NCBI GenBank assembly: GCA_963780795.1
Contig: CAWADH010000009.1
Coordinates: 62,001-126,000, forward strand
DNA length: 64,000 bases
Reading direction: 5' to 3'
DNA from: DATJGR01 sp963780795
Lineage (GTDB): Bacteria; Pseudomonadota; Gammaproteobacteria; Pseudomonadales; Azotimanducaceae
Shown in pieces: positions 18,308-27,183 of this stretch. The position numbers and the translations under genes are program-made. The notes under the pieces were generated by a model. The model had not been told where the DNA came from and searched no databases. It saw nothing but the letters and a program-made list of their open reading frames with translations. The stretch's first letter is position 1, and each line of letters begins with the position of its first letter.

Positions 18308-18530
18308 TCGATCGTCCGCCCAGCCGGGCCTTTGCCGCTTCGGTTCGAAGTCGTCGAGTGTGTGCGGCAAGGGTGCGGACCGCGCGCAGCAACAACCACG
18401 CTTCGTCGCGCTCGTCGTCCGTGGGTTGACGCAATGCCTGCAGCTCGCGCAGCCGCTTTCTCGTCTGCGTCTGGATCCGCATGGCCTCGAGCAGAGACTC
18501 GGGCGTTCCGGCAGCGCGTGACTCGTCCAT
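18282..18530 (-). CDS. Small charged hypothetical protein
   Basis: An 82-residue, Arg/Glu-rich, probably helical or coiled-coil protein (RIQTQTRKRLRELQALRQ). Function unknown. The ATG at 18530 was chosen because GAGGAGA stands six bases upstream; a longer frame to 18575 lacks such support. It overlaps the 3' end of the convergent small gene by 26 bases. Confidence 0.6.
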   Translation of the reverse strand: MDESRAAGTPESLLEAMRIQTQTRKRLRELQALRQPTDDERDEAWLLLRAVRTLAAHTRRLRTEAAKARLGGRSISRDEVAP

Positions 18531-18714
18531 ATCGGATCTCCTCGGACGCGTCGACTGACGCGTCTTCGGGAACATTGAGCGCGCCGAAGCATGTCGTCGG
18601 CTCGCTAGCGCACATACACAGGATTTGCGGCATCTCGGACTTCGCTTGCACGGTCCCCACTTCTACCTTCATGGCATGGCGCGGCCAACTGGGCCCCTCG
18701 TGTTCGGTACACCC

Positions 18715-18795
18715 AACATCCCTTGCCCGGAGGTGCGTTTTCATGGGTATTCTCGTACCGATGACCTCGGCTCTTCGCTGGAGATCCGTAGTGAA
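18715..18795. repeat. Repeat copy 1, upstream of the FAD oxidase
   Basis: This stretch resembles 20693-20766 in the same orientation. Both start AACATCCC and share TGC(G/A)TTTTCA(T/C)GGGTAT, where 15 of 17 bases agree. Copy 1 can form three imperfect hairpins at matching places, for example GACCTC with GAGATC. It lies over the leader and start region of the FAD oxidase, and includes GGAGGTG and GGAGA purine boxes. Confidence 0.5.
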
Positions 18796-20665
18796 CCGAC
18801 GCGGCACCTTGAAGGCCCTGCTGGCGGCTACCTTCATGCCGATCTGGCCACGGCGCGCGAACGCGAGCACACCGTTCCGCCGGCGTCGGCCGACCGACCC
18901 CGGCTGGCCATCGCAGTCCGCGTGGAAGCAACTCGATGCGGCGGTCGGCGGCAACCTGATCCCCGTCGTGTTTCCACTGGCTGCGTTTGGTGATGACGCA
19001 AGCACCGCGGCCAAACAACTTGCCGGTGACCTGAAGAATCCGTACTACATCGGCGATCAGCCCGGCCTCACGCAGACCTTGGGATGGGTGGATGCGTGGA
19101 CGACCCAACCTAGCGTATATGCCTTGGCGGCAAGAAACGCCAACGACATTGCGCAGGCGATCAATTTTGCACGCGACAATGCCTTGCGGCTGGTCGTCAA
19201 AGGCGGCGGCCACAGCTATCAGGGCACGTCCAATGCACCGGACTCGCTGCTGATCTGGACGCGCCATCTGAACGACATCGCCATGCATTCCGCGTTCGTT
19301 CCGCAAGGATGCGAGCACGTAATGGCACCGCAACCCGCCGTGACGCTCGGCGCCGGCGTCATCGGAATGCAGGCGTACGACGCGGTGACGACCCAAGGCG
19401 GCAGGTACGTCCAAGGCGGCGGGTGCGCGACGGTGTGCTTGGCAGGTCTGGTTCAAAGCGGTGGCTTCGGCAGTTATTCGAAGCGCTACGGTCTTGCTGC
19501 GGCCAGCCTGCTAGAAGCCGAGGTCGTCACGGCCGACGGCAAGATTCGCATCGCCAACGCATGCTCAAACCCGGATCTGTTCTGGGCGTTGAAAGGCGGC
19601 GGAGGCGGCAGCTTCGGGGTGGTGAGCAAGATGACGCTGCGCACGCACGATCTGCCCGAGTTCTTCGGCGCGGCCAATATGAAGGTTAGAGCGGTATCGG
19701 ACGAGGCGTATCGGCGATTAATCGGCCAGTTCGTGACGTTCTATCGGGCGCACCTCTTCAACGACCATTGGGGCGAGCAGGCGCGCGTGAGACCCGACAA
19801 TACCCTCGAGATCCAGATGTCATCGCAGGGACTCGACACGGCGCAGGCGAAGCGAATCTGGCAGCCGTTCCTCGAATGGGTGACGGCTTCGCCGCAAGAC
19901 TATTCCGTTGAGGGGCGCACGGTGATCGGCAGCATCCCTGCGCGCCATTGGTGGGACGTGGAATGGTGGAAGGCGCATTGGCCCGAGATCGCGTTCCCCA
20001 ATCCGAACAGCAACCCACTGATCACAGCGCTCGACTACGCCTTGGTCCACCTCGTTCCGCAGCCGGTATTCGAGTTCGACTCTCGACCGGGCGCGGCACC
20101 CGACAATGCATGGTGGGCGGGTGATGGCGAGCAGATCGCCCAGGTGCTGTGGGCGTACGAATCGTTGTGGCTGCCCGAATCGTTGCTCGACGACAACGCG
20201 CAGCCTCGCCTTGCGGACGCATTGTTCGCAGCCTCTCGTCAGTGGGGCGTAAGCCTGCACTTCAACAAGGGACTGGCGGGCGCGCCACCGGAGGCTATCG
20301 CCGCGGCAAGCGATGCGGCAACGAATCCAGCGGTGCTGACCGCGTTTGCGCTCGCGATCTCGGCGGATGGCCAAGGCCCCGCGTATCCCGGCATGGTCGG
20401 TCACGAGCCGTCCGTCGATGCGGCCCGAAGCGCTCGCAAGCGTGTTGCCGAATGCATTGGTCGATTGCGCGCGCTCGTGTCGGATCCCGGCGCGTATGTC
20501 AGCGAGAGCAATTACTTCGAGAACGAATGGCAGCGCGCGTATTGGGGCAGCAACTACGCGCGCTTGGCTGAAATCAAACGCGCATACGATCCTGAAGGCT
20601 TGTTCTTCGTCCACAACGGCGTCGGCTCGGAACAGTGGAGTTCTGATGGCTTCACGAGGCTATGA
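18791..20665 (+). CDS. Tat-exported FAD-binding oxidoreductase (berberine-bridge-like)
   Basis: An FAD-linked oxidase of the PCMH/BBE group, about 624 residues. The N-terminus VNRRGTLKALLAATF carries a twin-arginine motif and a hydrophobic core, so folded export is expected. The FAD region includes RLVVKGGGHSYQG and GGGCATVCLAGLVQSGGFG, and a BBE-type C-terminus is indicated by NYFENEWQRAYWGSNYARL. I chose GTG 18791 because GGAGA is six bases upstream and the Tat motif follows directly. ATG 18743, behind GGAGGT, is a possible start adding 16 residues. The substrate is unknown. It stands alone, with related repeats on both sides. Confidence 0.88.
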   Translation: MNRRGTLKALLAATFMPIWPRRANASTPFRRRRPTDPGWPSQSAWKQLDAAVGGNLIPVVFPLAAFGDDASTAAKQLAGDLKNPYYIGDQPGLTQTLGWVDAWTTQPSVYALAARNANDIAQAINFARDNALRLVVKGGGHSYQGTSNAPDSLLIWTRHLNDIAMHSAFVPQGCEHVMAPQPAVTLGAGVIGMQAYDAVTTQGGRYVQGGGCATVCLAGLVQSGGFGSYSKRYGLAAASLLEAEVVTADGKIRIANACSNPDLFWALKGGGGGSFGVVSKMTLRTHDLPEFFGAANMKVRAVSDEAYRRLIGQFVTFYRAHLFNDHWGEQARVRPDNTLEIQMSSQGLDTAQAKRIWQPFLEWVTASPQDYSVEGRTVIGSIPARHWWDVEWWKAHWPEIAFPNPNSNPLITALDYALVHLVPQPVFEFDSRPGAAPDNAWWAGDGEQIAQVLWAYESLWLPESLLDDNAQPRLADALFAASRQWGVSLHFNKGLAGAPPEAIAAASDAATNPAVLTAFALAISADGQGPAYPGMVGHEPSVDAARSARKRVAECIGRLRALVSDPGAYVSESNYFENEWQRAYWGSNYARLAEIKRAYDPEGLFFVHNGVGSEQWSSDGFTRL

Positions 20666-20692
20666 CTGCTCGCTTCGTCGAGGGAAGTCCTA

Positions 20693-20766
20693 AACATCCC
20701 GACCTCGCGGGATGCATTTTCACGGGTATCTCCCGTGCCCCGATCTCGAGCCGCGATCGGAAGTGA
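20693..20766. repeat. Repeat copy 2 with three hairpins, downstream of the FAD oxidase
   Basis: Copy 2 of the repeat at 18715-18795. It has three perfect inverted repeats in a row: CATCCCG/CGGGATG (20695-20701 with 20708-20714), CACGGG/CCCGTG (20721-20726 with 20732-20737) and CCGATC/GATCGG (20740-20745 with 20755-20760). It starts 27 bases after the FAD oxidase stop. It could be a structured RNA, a terminator or a remnant end of a mobile element. Confidence 0.5.
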
Positions 20767-20931
20767 CACGTTACGAACACGCCAGCCCCCGGTGACGTGA
20801 TCCATATCGACACGAAAAAGCTCGGCCGTATCGAACGCAGACCAATGCCAGAGCGGAACGCTTCATCCAATCGGCGTTCCGCGAATAGGCCCATGGCAAG
20901 GCTTGGCGACAGCGAGTCGTAAGGTGCGGAA

Positions 20932-22239
20932 TCAATCCCAGGTCAGTGCGCCGCCGGTCTGATACTCGGTGACGCGCGTTTCGAAGAAGTTCTTTTCCTT
21001 CTTCAGATCCATGATCTCCGACATCCACGGGAACGGATTCTTCACGCCGGGGAACTGTTCAGGCAGACCGATCTGTGCGAAGCGGCGGTTGGCGATGAAC
21101 TGCAGGTATTCGGCCATCATGTTCGCGTTCATCCCGACCACGCCGCGCGGCATCGAATCGCGTGCGTATTCGATCTCGAGCTGCGTGCCTTCGAGAATTG
21201 TCTGCAACGCCCAGTTGCGCACGTCGTCGTCCCACAACTGCGGATTCTCGAACTTGATCTGGTTGATCACGTCGATGCCGAAGTTCACGTGCATCGACTC
21301 GTCGCGCAGGATGTACTGGAACTGCTCCGAGGTGCCGGTCATCTTGTTGCGACGACCCATCGACAGGATCTGCGTGAAACCGCAGTAGAAGAAGATGCCT
21401 TCGAGCACGCAGTAATACGCGATGAGGTTCTTCAGCAGCGCTTTGTCGGTTTCGAGCGTTCCGGTCATGAAGGTCGGGTCGGACAGATCGCGCGTGTACT
21501 TCAGCGCCCACGACGCCTTGCGCGCCACCGCTGGCACCTCGTGGTACATGTTGAAGATCTCGCCTTCGTCCATGCCGAGCGACTGGATCACGTACTGATA
21601 CGCGTGCGTGTGGATCGCCTCTTCGAACGCCTGACGCAGCAGGTACTGCCGGCATTCCGGATTGGTGATCAGCCGATAGATCGCGAGCACGAGGTTGTTC
21701 GCCACCAGCGAATCGGCGGTCGAAAAGAACCCCAGGCTACGCTTCACGATGCGACGCTCGTCTTCGGAGAGACCGCCTTCGGTTCTCCACAACGCGATGT
21801 CCGCCGTCATGTTGATCTCTTGCGGCATCCAGTGGTTCGCGCAGCCGTCGAGATATTTCTGCCACGCCCAGTCGTACTTGAACGGCACCAGCTGGTTCAG
21901 GTCGGCGCGGCAATTGATCATCCGCTTCTGATCGACCGTGACACGTTCTAACGAGCCCTCAGTGGCGCGGAACTCGGCTTTCGCATCGAGCGCGGCTACG
22001 GCGGCCTGAGCTTTTTCGAGATTGCTTCTGCCGTCGTCCACCGGCGCCGGAGCGGGCGCCGGCATTTGCACTTCCGCCACCGTGACCGGATGCGGCACGA
22101 CCTCTGGCCGTTCGATCCGTTCCGGCTGTGCCACAGCTTGTGACGGGGCTGGTGACACGCCTTGTGACACAGCGCGCGCAACGACCGGCGCCGGTACGTC
22201 GTTCTCCTCGTAGTCATCCCAAGTCAGCATTGTCGTCAT
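20932..22239 (-). CDS. nrdB: Class Ia ribonucleotide reductase, beta (radical) subunit
   Basis: NrdB holds the diiron-tyrosyl radical cofactor for making deoxyribonucleotides. The iron ligands align with E. coli: Asp in FFSTADSL, then EAIHTHAY, where Glu and His match E115 and H118 and the Tyr matches radical Y122. A second ExxH is in RDESMHVNFG. The C-terminus YQTGGALTWD is the tail that docks on NrdA. The 435 residues include a Pro/Val-rich N-terminal extension of about 100, as in Pseudomonas. It starts 12 bases after the nrdA stop. Confidence 0.96.
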   Translation of the reverse strand: MTTMLTWDDYEENDVPAPVVARAVSQGVSPAPSQAVAQPERIERPEVVPHPVTVAEVQMPAPAPAPVDDGRSNLEKAQAAVAALDAKAEFRATEGSLERVTVDQKRMINCRADLNQLVPFKYDWAWQKYLDGCANHWMPQEINMTADIALWRTEGGLSEDERRIVKRSLGFFSTADSLVANNLVLAIYRLITNPECRQYLLRQAFEEAIHTHAYQYVIQSLGMDEGEIFNMYHEVPAVARKASWALKYTRDLSDPTFMTGTLETDKALLKNLIAYYCVLEGIFFYCGFTQILSMGRRNKMTGTSEQFQYILRDESMHVNFGIDVINQIKFENPQLWDDDVRNWALQTILEGTQLEIEYARDSMPRGVVGMNANMMAEYLQFIANRRFAQIGLPEQFPGVKNPFPWMSEIMDLKKEKNFFETRVTEYQTGGALTWD

Positions 22240-22251
22240 CCTCCTTGATGG

Positions 22252-25182
22252 CTACTGGCAGGCTTCGCAATCGGGGTTATCGATCGAGCACGCAAGCGGA
22301 ACTTCGGCCGGGCCGCCTTGCGTGACGTCGACCGTAGCGGCGCTCTTCGCCGACACGCTGCCCGCGCCGGACGAAACGGCGTTGAGCGTGCCGCGATCGA
22401 CCGTCGATTTCTCTGCGCTGGTCGCGCTCAGCGCGCGCAGGTAGTAGGTCGTCTTCAGGCCGCGGATCCACGCCATCCGATAGGTGACGTCGAGTTTCTT
22501 GCCCGACGCGCCGGCGATGTAGAGGTTCAGCGACTGGGCCTGGTCGATCCACTTCTGACGGCGCGCGCCGGCGTCGACGAGCCAGCGTGGCTCGACTTCG
22601 AATGCGGTCGCATAAAGCTGTTTCAGGTTCTCCGGCACGCGGTCGATCTGCTTCAGGCTGCCGTCGTAGTACTTGAGGTCGTTCACCATGACCTTGTCCC
22701 ACAGATCGAGCGCTTTCAGGTCGTGCACCATGTAGGGATTGACGACGGTGAATTCACCGGACAGGTTCGATTTGACGTAGAGGTTCTGGTACGTCGGTTC
22801 GATCGATTGCGACACGCCGGTGATGTTGGCGATGGTCGCGGTCGGCGCGATAGCCATGACGTTCGAGTTGCGCATGCCGTCGGTTTTCACCTTGCGACGC
22901 AGCGTTTCCCAGTCGAGCGTGGAGTCGTAGTTCGCTTCGAGATACTGCTTGCCGCGTTCACGCTCGAGGTGACGCAGCGAATCGAGCGGCAGACTGCCGC
23001 GGCTCCACAGCGAACCTTCGAAGCTCGCGTAACTGCCGCGTTCCTTCGCGAGATCGCTGGACGCTTCGATCGCGAAGTAACTGACGGCTTCCATCGATTC
23101 ATCGGCGAACTTGACGGCCGCATCGGAGCTGTACGGAATGCGCAGCTCATACAGCGCGTCTTGAAAGCCCATGATGCCGAGCCCGACCGGCCGGTGACGC
23201 ATGTTCGACGCGCGCGCCTGCGCGACCGAGTAGTAGTTGATGTCGATGACGTTATCGAGCATCCGCACAGCGGTGCGTACAGTGCGGCGCAGCTTGTCGA
23301 GGTCGAGGCCGTCTTTCGTGACGTGTTGGACGAGGTTGACGGAGCCCAAGTTGCACACCGCGATTTCGTCGCGCGACGTGTTCAGCGTGATCTCGGTGCA
23401 CAGGTTCGACGAATGCACGACGCCCACGTGCTGTTGCGGCGAACGGATGTTGCACGCGTCTTTGAACGTGATCCACGGATGCCCGGTTTCGAACAGCATC
23501 GACAGCATCTTGCGCCACAGATCCTGTGCACGGACGCGCTTGAACAGCGGCAGTTCGCCGGTTTCGGTCTTGCGCTCGTATGCGGTGTAGGCGTGCTCGA
23601 ACGCGAGGCCGTATTGGTCGTGCAGTTCCGGAACGTCGCTCGGCGAGAACAGCGTCCAGGTGCCGTCTTCGAACACGCGCTTCATGAACAGATCGGGAAT
23701 CCAGTTCGCGGTGTTCATGTCGTGCGTGCGGCGGCGGTCGTCGCCGGTGTTCTTGCGCAGCTCGATGAACTCTTCGATGTCGAGGTGCCACGTCTCGAGA
23801 TACGAGCAGACGGCGCCCTTGCGCTTGCCGCCCTGGTTCACCGCGACCGCGGTGTCGTTGACCACCTTCAGGAACGGCACCACGCCCTGCGACTTGCCGT
23901 TGGTGCCCTTGATGTAGGCGCCGAGCGCGCGCACCGGCGTCCAGTCGTTGCCGAGGCCGCCGGCCCATTTCGACAGCATCGCGTTGTCGTGGATCGCGCG
24001 GTAAATGCCGTCGAGGTCGTCGGGCACCGTCGTGAGAAAGCACGACGACAGCTGCGAGCGCAGCGTGCCGGCGTTGAACAGCGTCGGCGTGGAGCTCATG
24101 TAGTCGAACGACGACAGCAGGTCGTAGAACTCGATCGCGCGCGCGGTGCGATCGCTTTCTTCGAGCGAGAGCCCCATCGCGACGCGCATGAAGAACACCT
24201 GCGGCAGTTCGAAGCGCACGTCGTTACTGTGAATGAAGTAGCGGTCGTACAGGGTCTGCAGGCCGAGGTACGTGAAGAGGTGATCGCGTTCCGGCTTCAA
24301 CGCCGCGCCCAACGCGTCGAGATCGAATTTGCGCAGATCGGATGAGACGAGTTCGAGTTGGGCGCCGCGTTCGATGAACGCCTTCAACGCCACCGGATAC
24401 ACGTCGCGCATCTGCGACTGCGTGGCCCGGAAGTCGCCGGGCGTCGCGCCGCGTGCTTGAACGCCGAGGAACGCGAGCGCTTCGGCGCGCAGATCGTCGA
24501 GCAGGATCCGGGCGGTGACGAAGGTGTAGTTCGGCTCTTCCTCGACCAGCGTGCGCGCAGTGATCAGCACCGAGGTGGCGACATCTTTCTCCGAGATGCC
24601 GTCGTACATGTTGTTCAGTGCTTCGGCGATGATGCGCTCGCCATCGACGTCTTTCAGACCCGCACACGCTTCGTTGACGACGGTGCGCAGCCGTTCGACG
24701 TCGAGCGGCGCCCGGGTGCCGTCGGCGCGCGTGATCGACAGGTTGCTCTGCGTCGGCCTGGCGGCCGGCTTGCGCTCTGCACGGGCACGGGCGCGGCTGT
24801 CGCGGTACAGCACGTAATCGCGCGCCACTTTGTGCTCACCGGAGCGCATCAGTGCGAGTTCGACCTGGTCCTGGATGTCTTCGATGTGCAGCGTGCCACC
24901 CGACGGGAAGCGCCGCTCGAACGTGGCGCTCATCTGGTCCACGAGCGAGCGGACCTGTTCCCGGATGCGCGACGATGCGGCCGCGGTACCGCCCTCGACG
25001 GCGAGGAAAGCTTTCGTCATCGCCACGGCGATCTTGCTGTCGTCGTAGGTCACGACGGTGCCGTTACGCTTGATCACCCGCAATTGACCCGGTGCGGTGG
25101 CCGCGATGGATGCGGAAGGCGGCAATGCGGGTGCCTGAGAATCCTGAATGACGCTGGTGCGCGGTAGCGTGTCCGTTTGCAT
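22252..25182 (-). CDS. nrdA: Class Ia ribonucleotide reductase, alpha (catalytic) subunit
   Basis: NrdA reduces ribonucleoside diphosphates. It has two N-terminal ATP-cone regions, near residues 33 (LRVIKRNGTVVTYDD) and 143 (LSITRADGTRAPLD), the Pseudomonas arrangement that allows dATP feedback control. Catalytic cysteines are in SQLSSCF and in SSNLCTEITLN, and the redox-relay pair sits in the C-terminal PDCEACQ. The ATG at 25182 gives 976 residues; an upstream GTG at 25254 is less likely because it would run into the NrdR-type box. It is first in nrdAB. Its upstream region has NrdR-box-like and DnaA-box sites. Confidence 0.96.
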   Translation of the reverse strand: MQTDTLPRTSVIQDSQAPALPPSASIAATAPGQLRVIKRNGTVVTYDDSKIAVAMTKAFLAVEGGTAAASSRIREQVRSLVDQMSATFERRFPSGGTLHIEDIQDQVELALMRSGEHKVARDYVLYRDSRARARAERKPAARPTQSNLSITRADGTRAPLDVERLRTVVNEACAGLKDVDGERIIAEALNNMYDGISEKDVATSVLITARTLVEEEPNYTFVTARILLDDLRAEALAFLGVQARGATPGDFRATQSQMRDVYPVALKAFIERGAQLELVSSDLRKFDLDALGAALKPERDHLFTYLGLQTLYDRYFIHSNDVRFELPQVFFMRVAMGLSLEESDRTARAIEFYDLLSSFDYMSSTPTLFNAGTLRSQLSSCFLTTVPDDLDGIYRAIHDNAMLSKWAGGLGNDWTPVRALGAYIKGTNGKSQGVVPFLKVVNDTAVAVNQGGKRKGAVCSYLETWHLDIEEFIELRKNTGDDRRRTHDMNTANWIPDLFMKRVFEDGTWTLFSPSDVPELHDQYGLAFEHAYTAYERKTETGELPLFKRVRAQDLWRKMLSMLFETGHPWITFKDACNIRSPQQHVGVVHSSNLCTEITLNTSRDEIAVCNLGSVNLVQHVTKDGLDLDKLRRTVRTAVRMLDNVIDINYYSVAQARASNMRHRPVGLGIMGFQDALYELRIPYSSDAAVKFADESMEAVSYFAIEASSDLAKERGSYASFEGSLWSRGSLPLDSLRHLERERGKQYLEANYDSTLDWETLRRKVKTDGMRNSNVMAIAPTATIANITGVSQSIEPTYQNLYVKSNLSGEFTVVNPYMVHDLKALDLWDKVMVNDLKYYDGSLKQIDRVPENLKQLYATAFEVEPRWLVDAGARRQKWIDQAQSLNLYIAGASGKKLDVTYRMAWIRGLKTTYYLRALSATSAEKSTVDRGTLNAVSSGAGSVSAKSAATVDVTQGGPAEVPLACSIDNPDCEACQ

Positions 25183-25250
25183 TGGTGGCGTAACTCCCCG
25201 GTGTGCTGTTCGAAATCGGTCCGTTTCTTGGTTTTTTGCCGTCGCGCCAA

Positions 25251-25266
25251 CCACAACATCTAGTGC
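25251..25266 (-). promoter_or_regulatory. NrdR-box-like site upstream of nrdA
   Basis: Read on the minus strand the site is GCACTAGATGTTGTGG. It matches the NrdR consensus acaCwAtATaTwGtgt at about 12 of 16 positions. It lies 69-84 bases upstream of the nrdA start codon, where repression of nrdAB by NrdR would be expected. Confidence 0.5.
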
Positions 25267-25451
25267 CTGCGGTTTTTCCTGCTCCAGCGCGCCAGCGTAC
25301 CTCGTTCATCCTGTATTCCCGGGCCGTTCGGTCGACTTTCACGCACGATGGCGCTGGTGCCGACGACCCGCGCATACCCCAACATGTTGGGTTGGACGAC
25401 GAGGGGAATACAAGATAATGCGGTGCGACCGTGCAATGCAAGGCGCAAAGC

Positions 25452-25460
25452 TGTGGATAA
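25452..25460 (-). promoter_or_regulatory. DnaA box in the nrdA upstream region
   Basis: TTATCCACA on the minus strand is a perfect high-affinity DnaA box. DnaA also controls nrdAB in E. coli, so the site fits with cell-cycle control of nucleotide synthesis. One 9-mer can also occur by chance. Confidence 0.45.
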
Positions 25461-25543
25461 CCTGTGCCGAACACGTGCATGTCCTGTGCACCAAGACGAC
25501 GCGCGGTTCAGCGGCTTTTGCGCGCCTATTGCCGCCTTTCGGA

Positions 25544-25559
25544 CCACTAGATATTGTGT
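25544..25559 (+). promoter_or_regulatory. NrdR-box-like site upstream of glpK
   Basis: CCACTAGATATTGTGT matches the NrdR consensus at about 14 of 16 positions and shares CACTAGAT-TTGTG with the site at 25251-25266. It is only 27 bases upstream of the glpK ATG and about 290 bp from the other box, far more than the usual three-turn spacing of NrdR pairs. Confidence 0.5.
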
Positions 25560-25586
25560 TTTGCCTTTGGGGCGGAGAGGCGCGAA

Positions 25587-27077
25587 ATGGACTGCATACT
25601 GGCGATCGATCAGGGCACGTCGAGCACGCGCGCGCTGGTATTCGATGCGCGTGGCCGGGTGCTCGGAAGCGCGCAGCGCGAATTCGATCAGATATTCCCG
25701 CGCGACGGCTGGGTGGAGCACGATCCCGAAGTGCTGTGGGACACCACGCTTTTTGCGGCACGCGGCGCGCTTGCTAACGCCGGCGTAGAGGCGCGCGAGC
25801 TGACCGGTATCGGTATCACGAACCAGCGTGAAACGACGGTTGTCTGGGACGTCGAAACCGGGGCACCGGTACACAACGCGATCGTGTGGCAGGACCGTCG
25901 GACCGCTGCGCGTTGCGACAAAATCCGCGCCGACGGCATGGCGGACAAAATCGCCAGCGCAACGGGTCTCGTGATCGATCCGTATTTCTCGAGCACGAAA
26001 GTGGCTTGGTTGCTCGACACCGTTCCGGGACTGCGAACGCGCGCCGCGGGCGGCCAGCTGCGCTTCGGCACCGTCGACAGCTTTCTGATCTGGCGCCTCA
26101 CGTCGGGTGCCAAGCACGTTACCGACGCGACGAATGCGTCGCGCACGCAACTGTTCGACATCGGTGCGCAACGGTGGGACGCAGAGTTGCTCCGCTACTT
26201 CGACATTCCGGTGAATCTGTTGCCGGAGGTGCTCGACTGCGCCGGTGATTTCGGCGTGGCCGATGCGAAATGGCTGGGCGGCGCGGTTCCGATTCTCGGC
26301 GTTGCCGGCGACCAGCAGGCGGCGTTGATCGGCCAGGGTTGCTTCGAAGTCGGCATGACGAAAAGCACCTATGGCACCGGATGTTTTCTCGTCACCAACA
26401 CCGGCGATCAGTTGATCCGGTCGATGAGCGGCCTGCTTTCTACCGTGGGCTATCGCATCGGCGGTCACACGACGTACGCGGTGGAGGGCAGCATTTTCGT
26501 TGCCGGCGCCGCGGTGAAATGGTTGCGCGATTCGCTGCGGATCGTCGACTCGGCGGGTGAAACGGAAGCCGCCGCGCGCCGCAGCGGCGCCGAGGCGGGC
26601 GGCGTGTACGTGGTGCCGGCGTTCACCGGCATGGGCGCGCCTCACTGGCGTCCGGACGCGCGCGGTCTGGTCTGCGGCCTGTCGCTCGATACGAGTCGCG
26701 ACGACGTGATCGCGGCGACGCTCGCGAGCGTCGCATATCAGTCGGCGGATCTGCTGGCCGCGCTTGCGGCAGATGGCGCGCCGGTAACGCGTCTTCGCGT
26801 CGACGGCGGCATGGTCGCCAATGACTGGTTCTGCCAGTGCCTCGCCGACATCGCCGGCGTGCGCGTAGAGCGTCCTGTGATCACCGAAACCACCGCATTC
26901 GGCGCCGGCATGCTCGCGGCGCTCGGCGGCGGTCTCGTCGGTTCGCTCGACGCGGCCGCGGGACTCTGGCAACTGCAGCGCGCGTTCGAGCCCGCTATGA
27001 GCGCGCCGCAGCGCGAAAAGCTGATGAACGGTTGGGCCGATGCGGTCTCTAAGACTTTGGGACGGACCGCCGGGTGA
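25587..27077 (+). CDS. glpK: Glycerol kinase
   Basis: GlpK phosphorylates glycerol to glycerol 3-phosphate with ATP. The 496 residues match the family. The FGGY-family signatures are present: the phosphate-binding AIDQGTSSTRALVFD at the start, TKSTYGTGCFLVTNTG in the middle, and GMGAPHW with DARGLVCGLS towards the end. The ATG at 25587 lies behind GGAGAGG; a frame reaching back to 25554 is not supported. No glpF or glpD is next to it. It is divergent from nrdA across a shared regulatory region. Confidence 0.95.
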   Translation: MDCILAIDQGTSSTRALVFDARGRVLGSAQREFDQIFPRDGWVEHDPEVLWDTTLFAARGALANAGVEARELTGIGITNQRETTVVWDVETGAPVHNAIVWQDRRTAARCDKIRADGMADKIASATGLVIDPYFSSTKVAWLLDTVPGLRTRAAGGQLRFGTVDSFLIWRLTSGAKHVTDATNASRTQLFDIGAQRWDAELLRYFDIPVNLLPEVLDCAGDFGVADAKWLGGAVPILGVAGDQQAALIGQGCFEVGMTKSTYGTGCFLVTNTGDQLIRSMSGLLSTVGYRIGGHTTYAVEGSIFVAGAAVKWLRDSLRIVDSAGETEAAARRSGAEAGGVYVVPAFTGMGAPHWRPDARGLVCGLSLDTSRDDVIAATLASVAYQSADLLAALAADGAPVTRLRVDGGMVANDWFCQCLADIAGVRVERPVITETTAFGAGMLAALGGGLVGSLDAAAGLWQLQRAFEPAMSAPQREKLMNGWADAVSKTLGRTAG

Positions 27078-27183
27078 GGCTCGGCATCCGCATTACAAAG
27101 CGGTTACAAGGGGTTCTGCGTGCGATACATCGACGAGAGGGCCGTCACTTAGAATGGCCAACAGTTCGGGTGTAGACCAGTAA

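Larger units (their letters stand above)
25183..25586. promoter_or_regulatory. Divergent nrdA-glpK regulatory region
   Basis: This 404-bp gap has no convincing gene. It contains two NrdR-box-like sites near its ends, a perfect DnaA box, and a 14-bp palindrome CCCAACATGTTGGG at 25378-25391. I could not place a confident -35/-10 pair for either gene. Two short frames that cross it are not protein-like. Confidence 0.6.

Noticed and set aside
20932..22239. Long N-terminal extension of NrdB as a novelty
   Set aside because: A similar Pro/Ala-rich extension is present in Pseudomonas NrdB, from memory, so it is normal for the type.
22252..25254. nrdA starting at GTG 25254
   Set aside because: This would put an NrdR-box-like site inside the coding region and add 24 residues without family support. 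ATG 25182 agrees with the conserved N-terminus.
25378..25391. Palindrome CCCAACATGTTGGG as an operator
   Set aside because: It is a clear palindrome but no family of regulator or second copy supports it, so it is only mentioned within the spacer.
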